Of a stretch of DNA of 64,000 nt, positions 32,909-45,548 are shown piece after piece (position 1 is the first letter of the stretch; the number at the start of each line of letters is the position of its first letter). Origin of the DNA: Spinacia oleracea (Eukaryota; Streptophyta; Magnoliopsida; Caryophyllales; Amaranthaceae). The stretch covers positions 108,968,141-109,032,140 of the forward strand of contig NC_079487.1 in the NCBI RefSeq assembly GCF_020520425.1, written 5' to 3'. The translations under genes were made by a program, and so were the position numbers. The notes under the pieces were generated by a model. That model saw only the letters and a program-made list of their open reading frames with translations. It did no database searches and was not told the DNA's origin.

Positions 32909-34379
32909 TTATCATATTAAATTTTGGAAATTGAAGCTCCATAAACACTCCAAGTAAACAATCTAATATATGGAGTAATTAAACATGAAAAAATATGCTT
33001 TAATCAAAGAGGAAGAAAATATCAATTTTACTATTGGAATCTTCGATGGGAAAACATAGGGATTAGGGATGTTGATTACTCCCCGTTAATTGAGTTAGAA
33101 ATGGATGAAGTAACGATGTAGATCGACTTCCCGTTCAAGAAATAGTACAATAGGTATTAAGAAGAAAAAAAACCTTCAAAAAAAGTGCCCAACTGGTTCA
33201 CTATTTAAAAGAAAAAAAGAAAAAAAACTAAACATGTTCATCGGTTTTTGCTTAAAAATTTAAAGTTCGTAGGTGAGAATCAGAATTTAAAATTAGTCAT
33301 TTTGGTAAATAAATTTGCTAAAATAGTCGTTTTGATAAAAGAAAATCCGATATAGGAGTAGGGAAATAGATTAGGTTAGTAGCTAGCTTAGGAAACTAAA
33401 ATTCTACCCATTACTTGCAGCACATGCATCTAAGGTGCACCGTGTACACTCTCACATTTTCCCCTTAAATGTCATATCATGTGAGAAAAAAAAAATAGGT
33501 AAACAGGTCTATCATTAAGCATAAAATGGTAAAAGTATCCTTGAATGCACGATATTAATTCCGGATGCACCAAAGAATTATTATATACTTTGTATCTAAT
33601 ACGGAGTATTACCTAGCTATGACCTAATTAATTCAATCACAAAGAAATTACACCAACTAGGATAACTACACTATGCTTTTAATCATGGGGGAAAAATCCT
33701 CACCCCACTTTCTCTCTCATCTTTTTTCATTTTTGCCATGAGCAAAAAATAATCCCCCATCCCTCTGTTATCCATGAGCAAAAGAAAAACTCCCCACCCC
33801 TATTTCTCTACCCCTACTTTTCTCTCTAACAACAACAAAAATAGTAATAATAAGCAAAATGGAGAGAGAAATGAAAAGAATTATTGCGTTAAATTATATC
33901 AAAATGGATATATATTTGCAGATCTCAAATTTTTATGACTGATGGTAAGTTTATTTTATTTTTTTATGAATCGGAAATATAAAAAATTCCCTTTGATAGA
34001 TAACCGTTACGAGAATTTTAATGTCATGCCACGTGGCGGGTTAAGAGTGGGTGAAATTCACCACTCCAAATATAAAAAATCCCAGTGCCAAGGGGGTTTT
34101 TGATTTTTTTCCTCCCCAAGTGCAAAATTTTCCCAACCATTAAGACCCTAATTTTAAATTTTCCACTTTATTTTCCCCAAGTGCAAAAAAAATACACATG
34201 GTTAACAATGCTCTTATTCAACTTTGATAAGTCTTTGATGATCAGTTCTACTATGATACTTCATAAGTCTTTGATAATCCGTTCAACTAGTAGTACGTTG
34301 GAGGAAGAAGTTGTAAAATAATTGTTGTTACCATACACAACTATAGATAAGGAGAGAATATTATTTAATTACAGATTTC
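32909..34379. other. Intergenic, no gene recognised
   Basis: AT-rich. Around 33690-33840 there is a block with repeated CCATGAGCAAAAAATAATCC motifs, perhaps a worn small element. The ORF at 34085-34321 has no recognisable domain. Confidence 0.35.
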
Positions 34380-35266
34380 TGTTATTCGGATGGAACACGT
34401 ACAAGAGGAGGGTGAATTGTATTTTGGAACTTGCTTCTAACTTTTGCGGAATTATAAAAGAAACTTAAAAGCAAGTATAGAAAATAATGCAAGAGAGAAT
34501 TTAGCGTGGAAATCTTCTTGAAAATTATCAAGAAGACAAAACCTCGAACACGAGGGATTTTAACGACGAGCTCTCATTCATCAAGCGAACGACCCTGTTA
34601 CTAACTTAATTGGAAACTCTATCAACCCAAGTTCCTCGTGAACTTAGGATCCCATACAAAGAGTATAACATTCACTCTCAGTTGTGTTTAATACTCTCTC
34701 AAGACTTCACTCAAAGCCTTTCCAAATATAATAGGAACTTACTCAAGTTCCTAACTCAAACTTGTTACAAAATACGAGAAACGTAGAAGAACTGTAAAGG
34801 AACATGAACTTTTAGTGTACGTAGGAACTGACAGGAAATTGGAACATAGGAACTTACTCATAAACGTGGAACAAATATATTTCTTTAATTACCTTCCACG
34901 TGAACCAGACCATGTGGAATGAATGTGAAGTCAGACACTTTAGAATGAATGATGATGCATCCTTTTATAGCATTCAAGAATGACTTGGCCACTATTCAAT
35001 GATTCTTTACTTGAGAACCAAGCACAACCACTAACCCACTAACTATTGAACGTGATATATGAACGTGGAGTATAATGTACTTGGGGAACAAGCCAATACC
35101 AAGTAATGCATCCTAGTTTCTAGACATGATCTCATGTTCCTAAAACAAAACCACAAAATGTCAGTTATGTTAAACGTAATTTAATAACTGATTTCATAGG
35201 ATTCCCAAGTTAATAGGAACCTACCTAGTTAATCTACTTATGAACGTGAATTAATATTTGACTACC
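34380..35266 (+). repeat. LTR-like repeat fragment, unclassified
   Basis: Begins TGTTATTCGGATGGAACACG and contains ACAAGAGGAGGGTGAATTG, sequence of a style I associate with plant retrotransposon LTRs. It has no ORFs. No second copy is in the window, so the call is tentative. Confidence 0.3.
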
Positions 35267-36360
35267 TGTGAGGGGGTCGAAAAAGCACGAGGCTAATGCG
35301 TGACCTCGTCCCTCGTGGGTGTGACGCTTCTTTTTTGTCAAATAAAGTGTAATTGGATTTCCTGTGAGTTTACACCCAATGACTAGTAATATAGGAGTCG
35401 CCATTCAGTTTTTAACGACAATGAGAAAAACTGACAAAACCCAGTTATCGTGACATAAAGGGAGTGCAATTATGTTTGACCACGACGGCCGTAGGTTCCC
35501 TTGTGATCCCTGGTGTGGGGATCTCTCAACATACACCCGCAAGGTAGAGATTGAGGGTTCGGGGGACTGTAACTACCGAGAGGAGTACTCGCTCTTCGAT
35601 AACTCCAGAGGCAGGATATCCTTACTAGCTCAGCATAAATAATTGAAGGGACATGCGTTAACTATTAAACTAATCTGAGTTGATTTTAACAATATGCAAC
35701 ATATAATACTAGATCGAGCGCGATTATCTGATTTGGATTGTATTAAGGGACCTAGCATGGTAATCCAATTTCCCAACATATTATCTTTATTAGGCGTGAT
35801 AGAACAATCAGATTTAGTTAGTTTAACAGTTCATAAAAAGGGGGAGGAAAGCAATTAAATCATGGAAAAGGGACACATTACGACGCACCCTTGAGAGGTG
35901 CGTCACGGTTCTCAGAAAACTAACCACTTTGACTTTGCTATTTCTCCTTTTATTTAACGAATCTCGAGTTATGCGACAGGATACGTTCTGTTCGATTTAT
36001 GGATCGATTGCGACAGAACGCGTGATCAGTTTTGCAGCGTGAGGCTTAGGCTTAGGGGTTTAGAGTCAATACTCATAATAGTAATTGTGTGTTGTGTGTC
36101 TTTTTCACGTCGAACTTAGGGCCCTATTTATAGAAAAGAGTTCGTGGAAAGATAGAATTGTAGAACTCTAATCCACGAGGAATTAGGAAAGAATACGTCC
36201 CAAGTATTTCCAGCGCCCAGGGCTGGGCGTCAAAGATTTCGGCGCCCAGCTCTGGGCATTGAAAATAGGATCCAGGCAATTTCAGCGCCCAGGGCTGGGC
36301 GTTGAAATTGATGTTTGGGCCGTTCCTTTGTCAGATTCGGACTCTTAGAATCCGGAGTGT
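35267..36360 (+). repeat. LTR-like segment of a second retroelement, with CGCCCAG hairpins
   Basis: Begins TGTGAGGGGGTCGAAAAAGC, a typical LTR TG start. It carries a TATA-like CTATTTATAGAAAA (36124-36137) and three hairpin motifs of the form CGCCCAG..CTGGGCG at 36214, 36243 and 36286. It abuts the gag remnant of the gypsy element at an unclear border (36340-36380). Solo LTR or 5' piece of another element; not settled. Confidence 0.45.
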
Positions 36361-36379
36361 ATGAGACTTTAATCGAGTC

Positions 36380-36571
36380 TTGTTACCGATGTGGAAGTCA
36401 TGATCATTACGTCAGAGATTACCCAAATCAAGTGACGTCAACCATGAGAGGACCAGTTCCAACTAACAGCGATCGTGGTCGTAACAACAACAACGCCTCA
36501 GGTTCAAACCGCAACCCACCTCGACCACCGCCAACTGGAAGAGTTTTTGTGATGAGACAAGATGAAGCAGA
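36380..36571 (+). pseudogene. Gypsy gag remnant with a damaged CCHC zinc knuckle
   Basis: The frame 36315-36641 contains CYRCGSHDHYVRDYP, the retroviral-type knuckle C-x2-C-x4-H-x4-C with the last Cys changed to Tyr. It is followed by an Asn/Arg/Pro-rich linker typical of chromovirus gag tails. The upstream two-thirds of gag and the 5' LTR are missing. The frame runs into the copia insertion and resumes at 46936 in the same sense. Relic of a gag-pol polyprotein. Confidence 0.75.
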
Positions 36572-37958
36572 TGAAGGAAATAATGCCCTTGGTCCAAGTA
36601 TGCATTCTATGTTAAGTCTAATAAATGCGGTTCAGTATTAATTAACAAGTTAATAATTCAGTGAGATCAAGTGAGCTGAATGCCTAGCTAGAGGCCGCTT
36701 CAGTTCAAGTGGAATTAATGATATTAATCCACAGCTTACTCTTGACTGAACCCGTAGGGTCACACAAATAGCACGTAAACGGATCAAGTATTTAATGGCA
36801 TTAAATACTCCATCTATGAATATTCGGAACCGACGGATCTTGGTTTCAGTGGGAGCTAAGATCGTCACAGGCAAGAAATGAATACTCCGGAAACGATGAT
36901 ATTGCCAGAAACGGAAATATGGATCGTATCGGAAATATGAATATTATCCAAGTCGTAGATGTTGCCGGAAACGGAAACATGGTACGTGTCGGAAAATATT
37001 ATTGGAAATGGAAATATTACCAGAATCGGAAATATTACCGGAAACGGAAATATTGTCAGAATCGGAAATATTGCCGGAATCGGAAAATAATTCCGGAAAC
37101 GGAAATATTAAATATTTGTTCGAAACGGAAATTAATTCCGGAATCGGAAATATTAAATATTGTTCGTATCGGAAATAGATTCCGGAAATGGAAATTTAAT
37201 CGGAAGCGTATCGTACGAATTAGCATCGGACGAGGCTTGCCGGACGAAGGCCCAGCACGAAGCCGGGGCCAATCGCCCAGCAAGCATGCGCGCCACAAGC
37301 CCAGCCAAGGCAGCGCCCAGGCCTACCGCAAGGCAGGCCCAGCGCGCGCCAAGGGCCACGGCTGCGTGGGCCGTGCTACGCGGGCTGCTGCTCGCACGCG
37401 CATGGGCAGCCCTTGTGGCTGCCGTGTGTGTGTGAGTTTGTGCTCATGCGTGATTCCTGAATCTACAAGAGTCAGTGTATGATTAAATTTCTATTCCTAA
37501 TTGGATAAATTAATTAAATAGAATTCATGTAGGATTCTAATTCCAATTAATTCGTATCCTACTAGGATTACGATTCCTTTTCCATAACTCTATAAATAAA
37601 GGCCTAGGGGTCATAATTTATACACAAGTTTCAAAGTATTCAAAAGTGAGTTTTTTGAGAGAAAATTAAAACACACATCTTGCTCATAAAGTGCCGAAAT
37701 TTTCTAGTACCTTAAGGGCGATTCTAGTTGGTCAATCTTAAGGCGGATCCGGACGTGCTGTGGACTATCTACGGAGGGACGACACTTGGAGTCCTAAAAG
37801 ACTTGTTCTTGTTCGGTTCGGGCGCAGCTAGGGAGGGCACGCAACAAAGAGTATGCATCTAAATTATGCTATATGATTATGTGTAAATAATATGTTGTCC
37901 TGGGTTAATGGTTGTTTCCGCATGATCTATGTAGTGTCATATGTATCATAACCTTACA
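36572..37958 (+). repeat. 5' LTR of the copia element
   Basis: 1,387 bases, TG..CA. Contains a purine/AT-rich array of CGGAAATATT-like units (about 36880-37200), a GC-rich block (37210-37430) and a TATA box TATAAATAAA (37591-37600), so transcription probably starts near 37625. ORFs in the LTR are by-products of the array. Confidence 0.95.
36880..37205 (+). repeat. Degenerate CGGAAATATT array in the LTR
   Basis: More than 15 units of the GGAAACGGAAATATTACC/GGAATCGG type placed upstream of the TATA box; repeated in the 3' LTR at 45857-46182. Likely part of the U3 enhancer region (inference). Confidence 0.85.
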
Positions 37959-37975
37959 GTGGTATCACGAGCCCC
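37959..37975 (+). other. Primer-binding site of the copia element
   Basis: TGGTATCACGAGCCCC starts two bases after the LTR. It matches the usual copia PBS complementary to initiator tRNA-Met (TGGTATCAGAGC) except for an extra C, so the match is imperfect. Confidence 0.7.
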
Positions 37976-38744
37976 TTATTATTTTCATAATCTAAATTGC
38001 ATGAACATGGTTAAATATTACAAATTTGCAAGAATTAAAAGGGGTGATTAATTTTCGTAATTGTTAATTAATTGCAAATTGCGTTTATTTAATTATATGT
38101 ACGCAGTTTTTCGGCAGTTTCTTCATTACTCATCCGAATTGAGTGATTTTTGTGTCAATTCCGCATGTAAAAGGCATTCTAAAATTTTGACAAAAATAGT
38201 TTTTTTCTGCCGAACCCAGAATTCTCAAATTCGAAGCCTAACTATGACTTTTCGAAGGTTTTAGTTTTTCGAATGCAAAATTTCGTAAATTTAAGATGTT
38301 AAATTAAATATTTGCGATTCTTGTTGATAAATCTTGAATTTTTGATTGACCTACTGCATATGTTTAACAAGTTTGAATGCCTAGTCTTGTTAATTATGCA
38401 ATCTAATTATTAATTATGATTAATTTGTTGAAAATTAGAATAATTTAGAATTAATTTGATTTTCATAATTAATTGTAATTTAATTAGAAACCTATGATTA
38501 AAAACCACCATAAAAATTGTAAATTTACGATAAATTTTAAATTTTTATGACCTAGACTTGAATCCATAACAATCGGAAATCAATTGGATAATAAATTTTT
38601 GATTTTTCGCCCTAAAATTATGAAATTAATAATATTTATTAATTTGTCATTAATTTTAAATATAAATTTTAAATTTTTATGCGATTCGTTCAAATAACTT
38701 GCACGCACGAAGCAATGGACGCTTCGTGTTACCCTTAAGGGGTG
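37976..38744 (+). other. Untranslated leader of the copia element
   Basis: AT-rich DNA between the PBS and the GC island. No gag frame is found. Confidence 0.5.
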
Positions 38745-39290
38745 TTGTATAATGCGGGCATGCGACGACGAGCAAGGGAGCTCGTCGCCCGTGCGGCACG
38801 AATGCAATGAGCAAGGGCGTAGTGCACGAGCACAAGGCAGCAGCCCTGCCTTGTGTCGTGTGCCACGAGCAATGAACGAATGGGCATGGGCGAAGGGCGA
38901 GCCAAGGCAGTCGCGTGTGGGCAGCAAGCGAGCTGCGCCACAACGCGCGCTGCCTCGCACAAGTGCGCGCAGCCTCGCGCGCAGCGAGCGCAAGCTCGCG
39001 TGCCACGAGCGCTGCGCCCAGCACTGCTCGCGCGCGCAGCGCGCGATGTCGCTCGCCCAGCGAGCGATGTCGCGCCCCAGCGAGCGATGGCTCGCGCGCA
39101 CAGCGAGCGAGCCAGCGCGCCCAGCGAGCGATCTCGCGCGCGCGCACTGCGAGCGATAGCTCGCGTGCGATGGGGCGCTGTGCGGAGGCTTGCGATAGGA
39201 CAGCAGCAGCTATGCAACGGGCGCATGGGCTGCGCGCACATGGCCAGCAATGGCTGTGTGCGTACGGCCCATGGGCGTGCAACGCGTAGG
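38745..39290. repeat. GC-rich, CpG-rich palindromic repeat island inside the copia element
   Basis: About 550 bases of very high GC within AT-rich DNA, made of GCGAGCGAT, CAGCGAGCGATG, GCTCGCGCGC and their near-complements. It opens overlapping long ORFs in five or six frames, rich in Ala, Arg and Ser. That is expected from composition and not evidence of genes. Confidence 0.85.
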
Positions 39291-42200
39291 GTGTTTGCGT
39301 TACGATTAGATCGTTTTGAATGTTTAATTTGAAAATTTCAGTTCACGTAATTTTAATTAATTTTAAAATTAATAATTTGAATTAATTTCTTGGATTTTAA
39401 TTTTGAATATTATAATTATAATAAATGTTATTTATTCTAATTATTTTACTAAAATTAAAATCATGAATTAATTTAAATGCGACTGAAATTAAATTAAACC
39501 TTTTGGATTCAATTATAAATTTATATGAGCTTTAAATTTTAATTAAATTTGTATGTTTCCGGTTAGACTAGAAATACAATTTTATGTTTAAAATTAGTAA
39601 AGCATATGAATTTATTGGTTTAAGTGGGAGCGCTTTTTAGTCATAAACTCTTGATTAGGTCTACAAATCCTTAAGGTTAAAACAACTTGATTAGAATTAA
39701 TAAGGACTGAATAATTGGTAGATTATTGGTGCCCTTGATTAATTGCTGCAAATGTTTACGTGATGCATAATGTGTTTTACTAACCAGCTATGTGGGCCAT
39801 TCATGATAATGAATGGGTGAATGGTATATATTGTATATGTACTGTTTTGCAGGTTATGAAGTGACTAGTATGGCCCAAATAGGATAGAAAATATGGTCTG
39901 CGTACCATTAATTTGAATGTAATTGGTCTAAAGCACCAAAGTTATTTTTCCATTCAAATATGGTCTGCGTACCATCAAATAGTTGTAATTAGTTATAGCT
40001 TATCCTATTTGAAGAAAATGGTGCCTCCCACGGAGATTTTCAAGACGGACTTTGAAGTCAAAGCTTCAAGATGAAGTCGGGCCATACTAGATCACAAATA
40101 TCTTATGCATGTTTTAAGTTATTTATTGCTTTAAATATGTCTTAAAATGCATGAGATCAAAAGCTTGATTATGTTGCATGATTAAGGATTTTAGTTCACT
40201 TAAAATCTAACCAACATAGTAAGAGCCTTAAGTTCCAAACTTAAAAATTGAGTTAAAAGGTGCCATGCCAAAATATACACTTGCTTGGATATCCTTTACA
40301 TCAATCTAGTAATAGTTTTCGCTCAGCGAGGTGTTACTTATTGGTCCTAAAGGGGCAAGGTACACAAATAATTGTGAGTACATGTTAGTTTTGGTGAAAC
40401 TCAACGATATAAGTAAGGAGTCCTTTTATGTCGTGGCAAATTCGATAGGTTTACCTAATAAGTTCTTAGACGTACCTATCAACCAAGAATAGTTTCTAGA
40501 CTATTAGCAAAAGGCTTTTGCTTACCTAAGATGTTCTAGGATTAAGTCGACAAACTGTGCTTAGTTCTTCAATGATTTTAGGATCTTGGAATCATTTTAT
40601 TCACACCTGCCGGAACAATAAAATCGAATAAAATGCTAATAACTTGTTTGAATTGCATGGTTGCTTTAATTTCAAGTTATTATTCATGATAAATGTTTAG
40701 ACTTTGCATGCTTCAATGTATGTTTTAATTATTGTTTATAATTAAATATCTTGCACTGCAATAAATCCTTTTAGAAAGGTAACAGTAAATTTCCTCGATT
40801 GGTAGTGAATCCAAGAACGATTCACGGAAATGAGAGAAAGTGAGCAATTTAAAATGTACGTTTCTTATATCGACTTTTATGGTTGTTTTCGAGTATCAAA
40901 GTCGAATGGCAAACCGATTGGTGCTTGTGAATTCAAAATACAATGTGGTTTTGAGATCATAAAGCATTGAGTTTAAACGCTCAGCTTTACCAATGGTTAA
41001 CAACCTAAAATCCTTTTTCCATTTAATTCTCGAATGAGTCTAGTTCCTAGACATTCGAATAGATCGATGCTTAGAGAACTTTAGAAGCTTCTGGTAAGAT
41101 CATCTAGTTGAAACAGAATATTCAACATAAATTAAAATGGTAAAGAACCTTGTTGGTGACATTGGACATGTCTAACAAAGTATAAAAGTCAACACTAAAG
41201 AATTCAATTCTTAAGACTATAAGAAAGGGTACAAGAAATAGGAAAACGAGGAACAAATGAAAGGAATTTACGATTCCGTTTTCTACCTATAAATTTATGT
41301 TTAAAGAGAAGTGACCTAGCAATCAAACTTCCTTGGTATCATATACCGCTTGAGGTTCTTACTTCGGTAATAACTCAAATAATGGAAGCTAGGATACACT
41401 AATGACCTACAAGTGGGAAATGAAGCATGGCAATGCTACATTAGTTGTAGGGTCATCTAGTTTGTTTTAAGTCCTTTCAAAGGCTGGAACTTAATGGCTA
41501 TTTTGTTCCATAATCAGCATACCTAAATTTCTGCTTCAAACACAGAAAGACTCACATTCAGAAGAACAAAAACAATGCTTGTTTGTTTGTTTATTTGAAT
41601 GAAATGGTCAATTACTGGTTGAGTCAATATGCTTGATTAAAACAAACAACTCTTTAAAGAACTTTACTAGGTTCAAATCAAACCCTTGATTTGAGTTCCA
41701 TTAAATCTTTGGCATTGTTGCTTAGACCATATCAACAAGTTAACATTCATAAGCTCTATTTTGATGGACTTTTGAAAGTTGATTGATTTCTAGATCAACT
41801 TAAGACAAGCTAGTCTTACTTGTTGAAAGTAACAAAGAATATGAACTATTGTTAGAACGCCTAGACGATAGAGTTCAAAGCTAAAGAAAGGTTTTATGAC
41901 TTTATTATTTCACATGGATTTGAGTGAATATAGGTTTATTTACTCAAATGTGATATAAGTTGAATCTGTTTGGCTAGTTCAAAGATTCAGAAGTATAAAA
42001 TCCACTCGGCAAGAAATCATAAAGATCTAGGTTAGATCATGTTGATGATTACTTGAGACCAAATATGATCATCAATGATTGTGTGTTCACAATCTAGCTC
42101 CATAAGATATGGCATATCTACGATTGGAATGATCGAAGTCAATTAGTACTTGATTCGATCAATGATGAATCATAAAGACTTTTCCTATAATTTCTAAAAC

Positions 42201-42980
42201 AAAATGCTCAACTACCACCAAACTAAACCAAATTCGTCAAAGCTATTGAAAAATAATTTCAGGATATCTTTTCAATTATATATATCTAAAGAGTTGCTAA
42301 ACTCAGTGGGAGCTTAGTGTTTGTTATTCAACAAACTAAGGCCCAAGTCTAGATATATGTTTCATTGTGATTTATTCAAATGAGACACAAGGGTATTGTT
42401 TCTACCACGAATTTTTGAGAACATAATGTTTGTTTGCTCGAAATAATGTCCTTTTGGAGATTCGTTTCCAAAATGACAAGTGGGAGAAAATAGACCTCGA
42501 AAGTCTTCGAGGCGAACAACAAACATAAACGGACATTCCGGAGGCTTTTCGAAGTGCTTCAGAAAATCCGAACTTATTCTTTAAGACTTTAGAAGTGGCT
42601 TTAAAGAATAAGACATCTCTTAGAAGACTTTACAAGTGCTTCAAGGAGAACAGAATATTCAAAGGACTTTAAGTGGCTATTGATATTCTAATGTTTGATG
42701 TTCTATACCCAAGTAGGCATAGAATTCAAGTCACTGAAACTATGAGATTCTTCTATTAGATAGTAAAGAAACATAGAGATCAGGTCAATGAAACTATGAG
42801 ATTCTTCTATTAAATAGTGAAGAAACCTACAACTTGCAGTCAAACTATTATCATGTAGATTAATGAGTTTGTGACTTGTAAGAAAGCTATGACGAAACCT
42901 AGATTCCCTAAAATGGTTAGAGGCCATATATAGACTCAAATGTTTTAAATGGTTAGAGGCCATAAAACATACTCAATGTT
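39291..42980 (+). other. Decayed internal region of the copia element
   Basis: AT-rich, closed in all frames. A duplicated ATATGGTCTGCGTACCAT motif occurs at 39892 and 39959. From about 40.8 kb the sequence has the look of eroded gag-pol, but no domain can be named with confidence. Confidence 0.45.
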
Positions 42981-42989
42981 TTGATGACA

Positions 42990-43460
42990 AAATTAAAATT
43001 TTGTTGATTTGCAAGAATGGGTTCACACCTATTGGTTGCAAGTTTGTTTTAAGGATAAAAACCATCAAACATGGAATTGTGTTCACACACAAAGCTAGAT
43101 TAGTTGCTAAAGGTTACAAGCAAATTCATGGTGTAAATTGTGTTGAAACCTCATGCATAATCGTAATGCTAAAGTCTATAATTCAAGCAATGATTGCATA
43201 TTGGTACATATAGCAATTGGATGTCAAAACGTATTCCTCAATCAAATGTTGGAATAAACTATGTACATGGTATGTCATAGGATTTGTGGATCCAAATAAA
43301 TGCTTGAAAAGGAAAGCTAGCTTATAAAATCTAAGTACAGATTTAAGCAAGCAATTGGGAATTGGAACTGTATTTTAAGTGAAGCTAATAAGCATTTTAG
43401 TTTCATAAAATATACATGATTCTTATAGATGTATAAGAAGTTTAGTGGGAGTACATAAAA
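42990..43460 (+). pseudogene. Copia reverse transcriptase relic
   Basis: The frame 43001-43213 contains GCKFVLRIK, HKARLVAKGYKQIHGVN and VETS. These align with the copia RT block whose usual form is GCKWVFKIK..KARLVAKGYTQ..G.DY.ET. A TAG at 43211 is followed by readable QLDVKT-like and TMYMV-like traces in shifted frames. No catalytic YVDD motif is intact. Confidence 0.75.
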
Positions 43461-44259
43461 ACTTATTTGGTCCTATGTGTATCACACACATATCTCTCTA
43501 TTGTGAAATAACATTCAAATGCTAATGACTTAGATTTGAAATTATTCATCAATGATGGACCATGGCGAAACTTAGTACATACTGGGTATTAAGATCTATT
43601 TACAAAGATCTTATGATATTGTTTTGGATTAAGTAATGGCATTTACTAAATCAAACACGAAAGTCTCCATTGGAGATGTTCGACCCATGTGAATAAATCT
43701 AAGTAAAGAATGTTTGAACTATGTATAAGCATTTACTAAGTTAAACATCAAAGAATCTAAATGAGATTCTTAACCTATATTATATGTCAAAGAATTTAGC
43801 TGGATCCAGTATCTACTAAAATTGAATGAGCTGAAGTTACATGAATAGAATTCAATTGGGAATTATTCTGCAAAAGAATTTATCATGTATGATATAATAT
43901 GAGGATCGCCAAAAACGTATCGTATGACTTTAGGCATGACGAACATATACCAATCTCTATTGATCTAAGTGAAGATCAACTAGATTGAGATCAAGAATAC
44001 TTATGGTACTTGAAAAGGTACACAGGAATAGTTCTTGATTCAAGGAAATAAAGATACGCTAAATATTGATGCTACACGCATAAACACTGGCAAAGGATCA
44101 AGCAAGACCCTTTGGAGTTAACCATTGATAAGGACGAGCTATAGAGCATCGTGTTTTGAAATGGCAACATGGATTGGAGACCATGAGTTGTTGCGTGGGA
44201 AATTAAAATAATAATTTCTATGTTCTAAGATATAGTTGGAGAGTCTTCCACATATCTAT

Positions 44260-44620
44260 GAACTGCTTGGATAGGTAAATCCAAACAAAGCATCACTAGC
44301 AACCTATACAGTTGAAGTAAAAGTAATTATTGCCTAAGAAGCAATAAAACAGGGTTGTTTAAAGTTCTTCACTGAACTTGGGTAGATCACCTATCTGCTG
44401 GCTTGATGGTTCTTCATTGAAAAATGCGTAGAACCACTCTTGAAGCAAGAAAAACGTCTGCTAACTTGATGGTTCTTCATTGCAAAGTGAGTAAAACCAC
44501 CATCGAAGTAAGAAAGACTAGATCACATAATAAACAAACTCGAAAAAAATCTTATCATCATATCTCGAAGAACATTCGATGAAAAGGATATTAAGATTGG
44601 CAAAGCATGATAACTAAACC
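44260..44620 (+). pseudogene. Copia RNase H / 3' pol relic
   Basis: The translated stretch YTVEVKVIIA..EAIKQGCLKFFTELG (44308-44388, with one stop) resembles the conserved end of copia RNase H, where acidic residues and A-EA-KE-WL--L are usual. It is heavily mutated. Confidence 0.6.
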
Positions 44621-45529
44621 TATGCAACAAGTGAGAAGCAACACTCACATTGTAGCACTGGAAATCAAGCATAGCTTTGAATTCCATGAATTGTTTTAGA
44701 AGATGGGTTTGAGGCCCATGGTTATAAAACATTGGGGTTGAACGTTTATCATATATGAAATGTATTTTCATATTCCATTTAATCTTGGTTTAGTATTAAA
44801 TGATGAGTCCCTTCAAATTTGACGATATATTCAAGATAGACTGTCAGGACCAGTCCTGTGACTAAGAAATGTCTATCAAGTGAACTTGAATGTCAAAGGT
44901 TGAAAATGGTCCCTAATCGGAGTTTTCTATAAAATTGGACGCATAGAAAACGTTAGACGATTAGAATGCAAGATGACTAGTAGTTCTGTTTCTTGAACTA
45001 TGTGGACATGGCAATGTCATAATCATTTGCATAGATACTTACTTTGGGAAGACTAGTATCGGACGAGACCTATGAAACTTTACTGTAAGAGATGAAAGTC
45101 TGTCATAAGTAAATTTCATTAAATTATTAGACACTAAATCCTCAATACCTGAGTGATTTGAGATTACTTGTTTGAGAACTGGTTGCTTTGACGTTGACCA
45201 ACCGTCGCACCGTAAAAGGAGGCTATAAAGGCAACGCTCAGGTAATCACCTATCAAACGAAGTCTAATCTCAAGATCGCAAGATTGGGATTGTCCTCCCA
45301 TAAATCGGGATGAGATGCTTAAAAGTTGTACAAGGCCACTCGGAGAGCTAGAAACTGTGAAATGCATGGCCGTGCTCGGATGAATCATAGGCTATGATTA
45401 TCTGTTTATTTGATCAGTTGAACTCTGAAACCGAGGAACACCTCTGGACATAATAAGGATGACAACTCTTACCTTATGTTCAAGAGCAAGCATCGAGCGA
45501 CAAAGGAATTAGGAAATGCACACTTGTCC

Positions 45530-45548
45530 CTAAGGACAAGTGGGAGAC
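45530..45548 (+). other. Polypurine tract of the copia element
   Basis: AAGGACAAGTGGGAGAC directly before the right LTR; purine-rich, in the position expected for plus-strand priming. Confidence 0.7.

Noticed and set aside
37160..37482. Ala/Arg-rich ORFs in the GC block of the copia LTR, repeated identically at 46137-46459
   Set aside because: They lie in non-coding LTR sequence; the identity only reflects LTR identity and the open frames come from GC-rich composition.
38580..39332. Six overlapping long ORFs on both strands (up to 201 codons)
   Set aside because: All result from the CpG-rich repeat island, which lacks stop codons by composition; no domain, and frames overlap on both strands.
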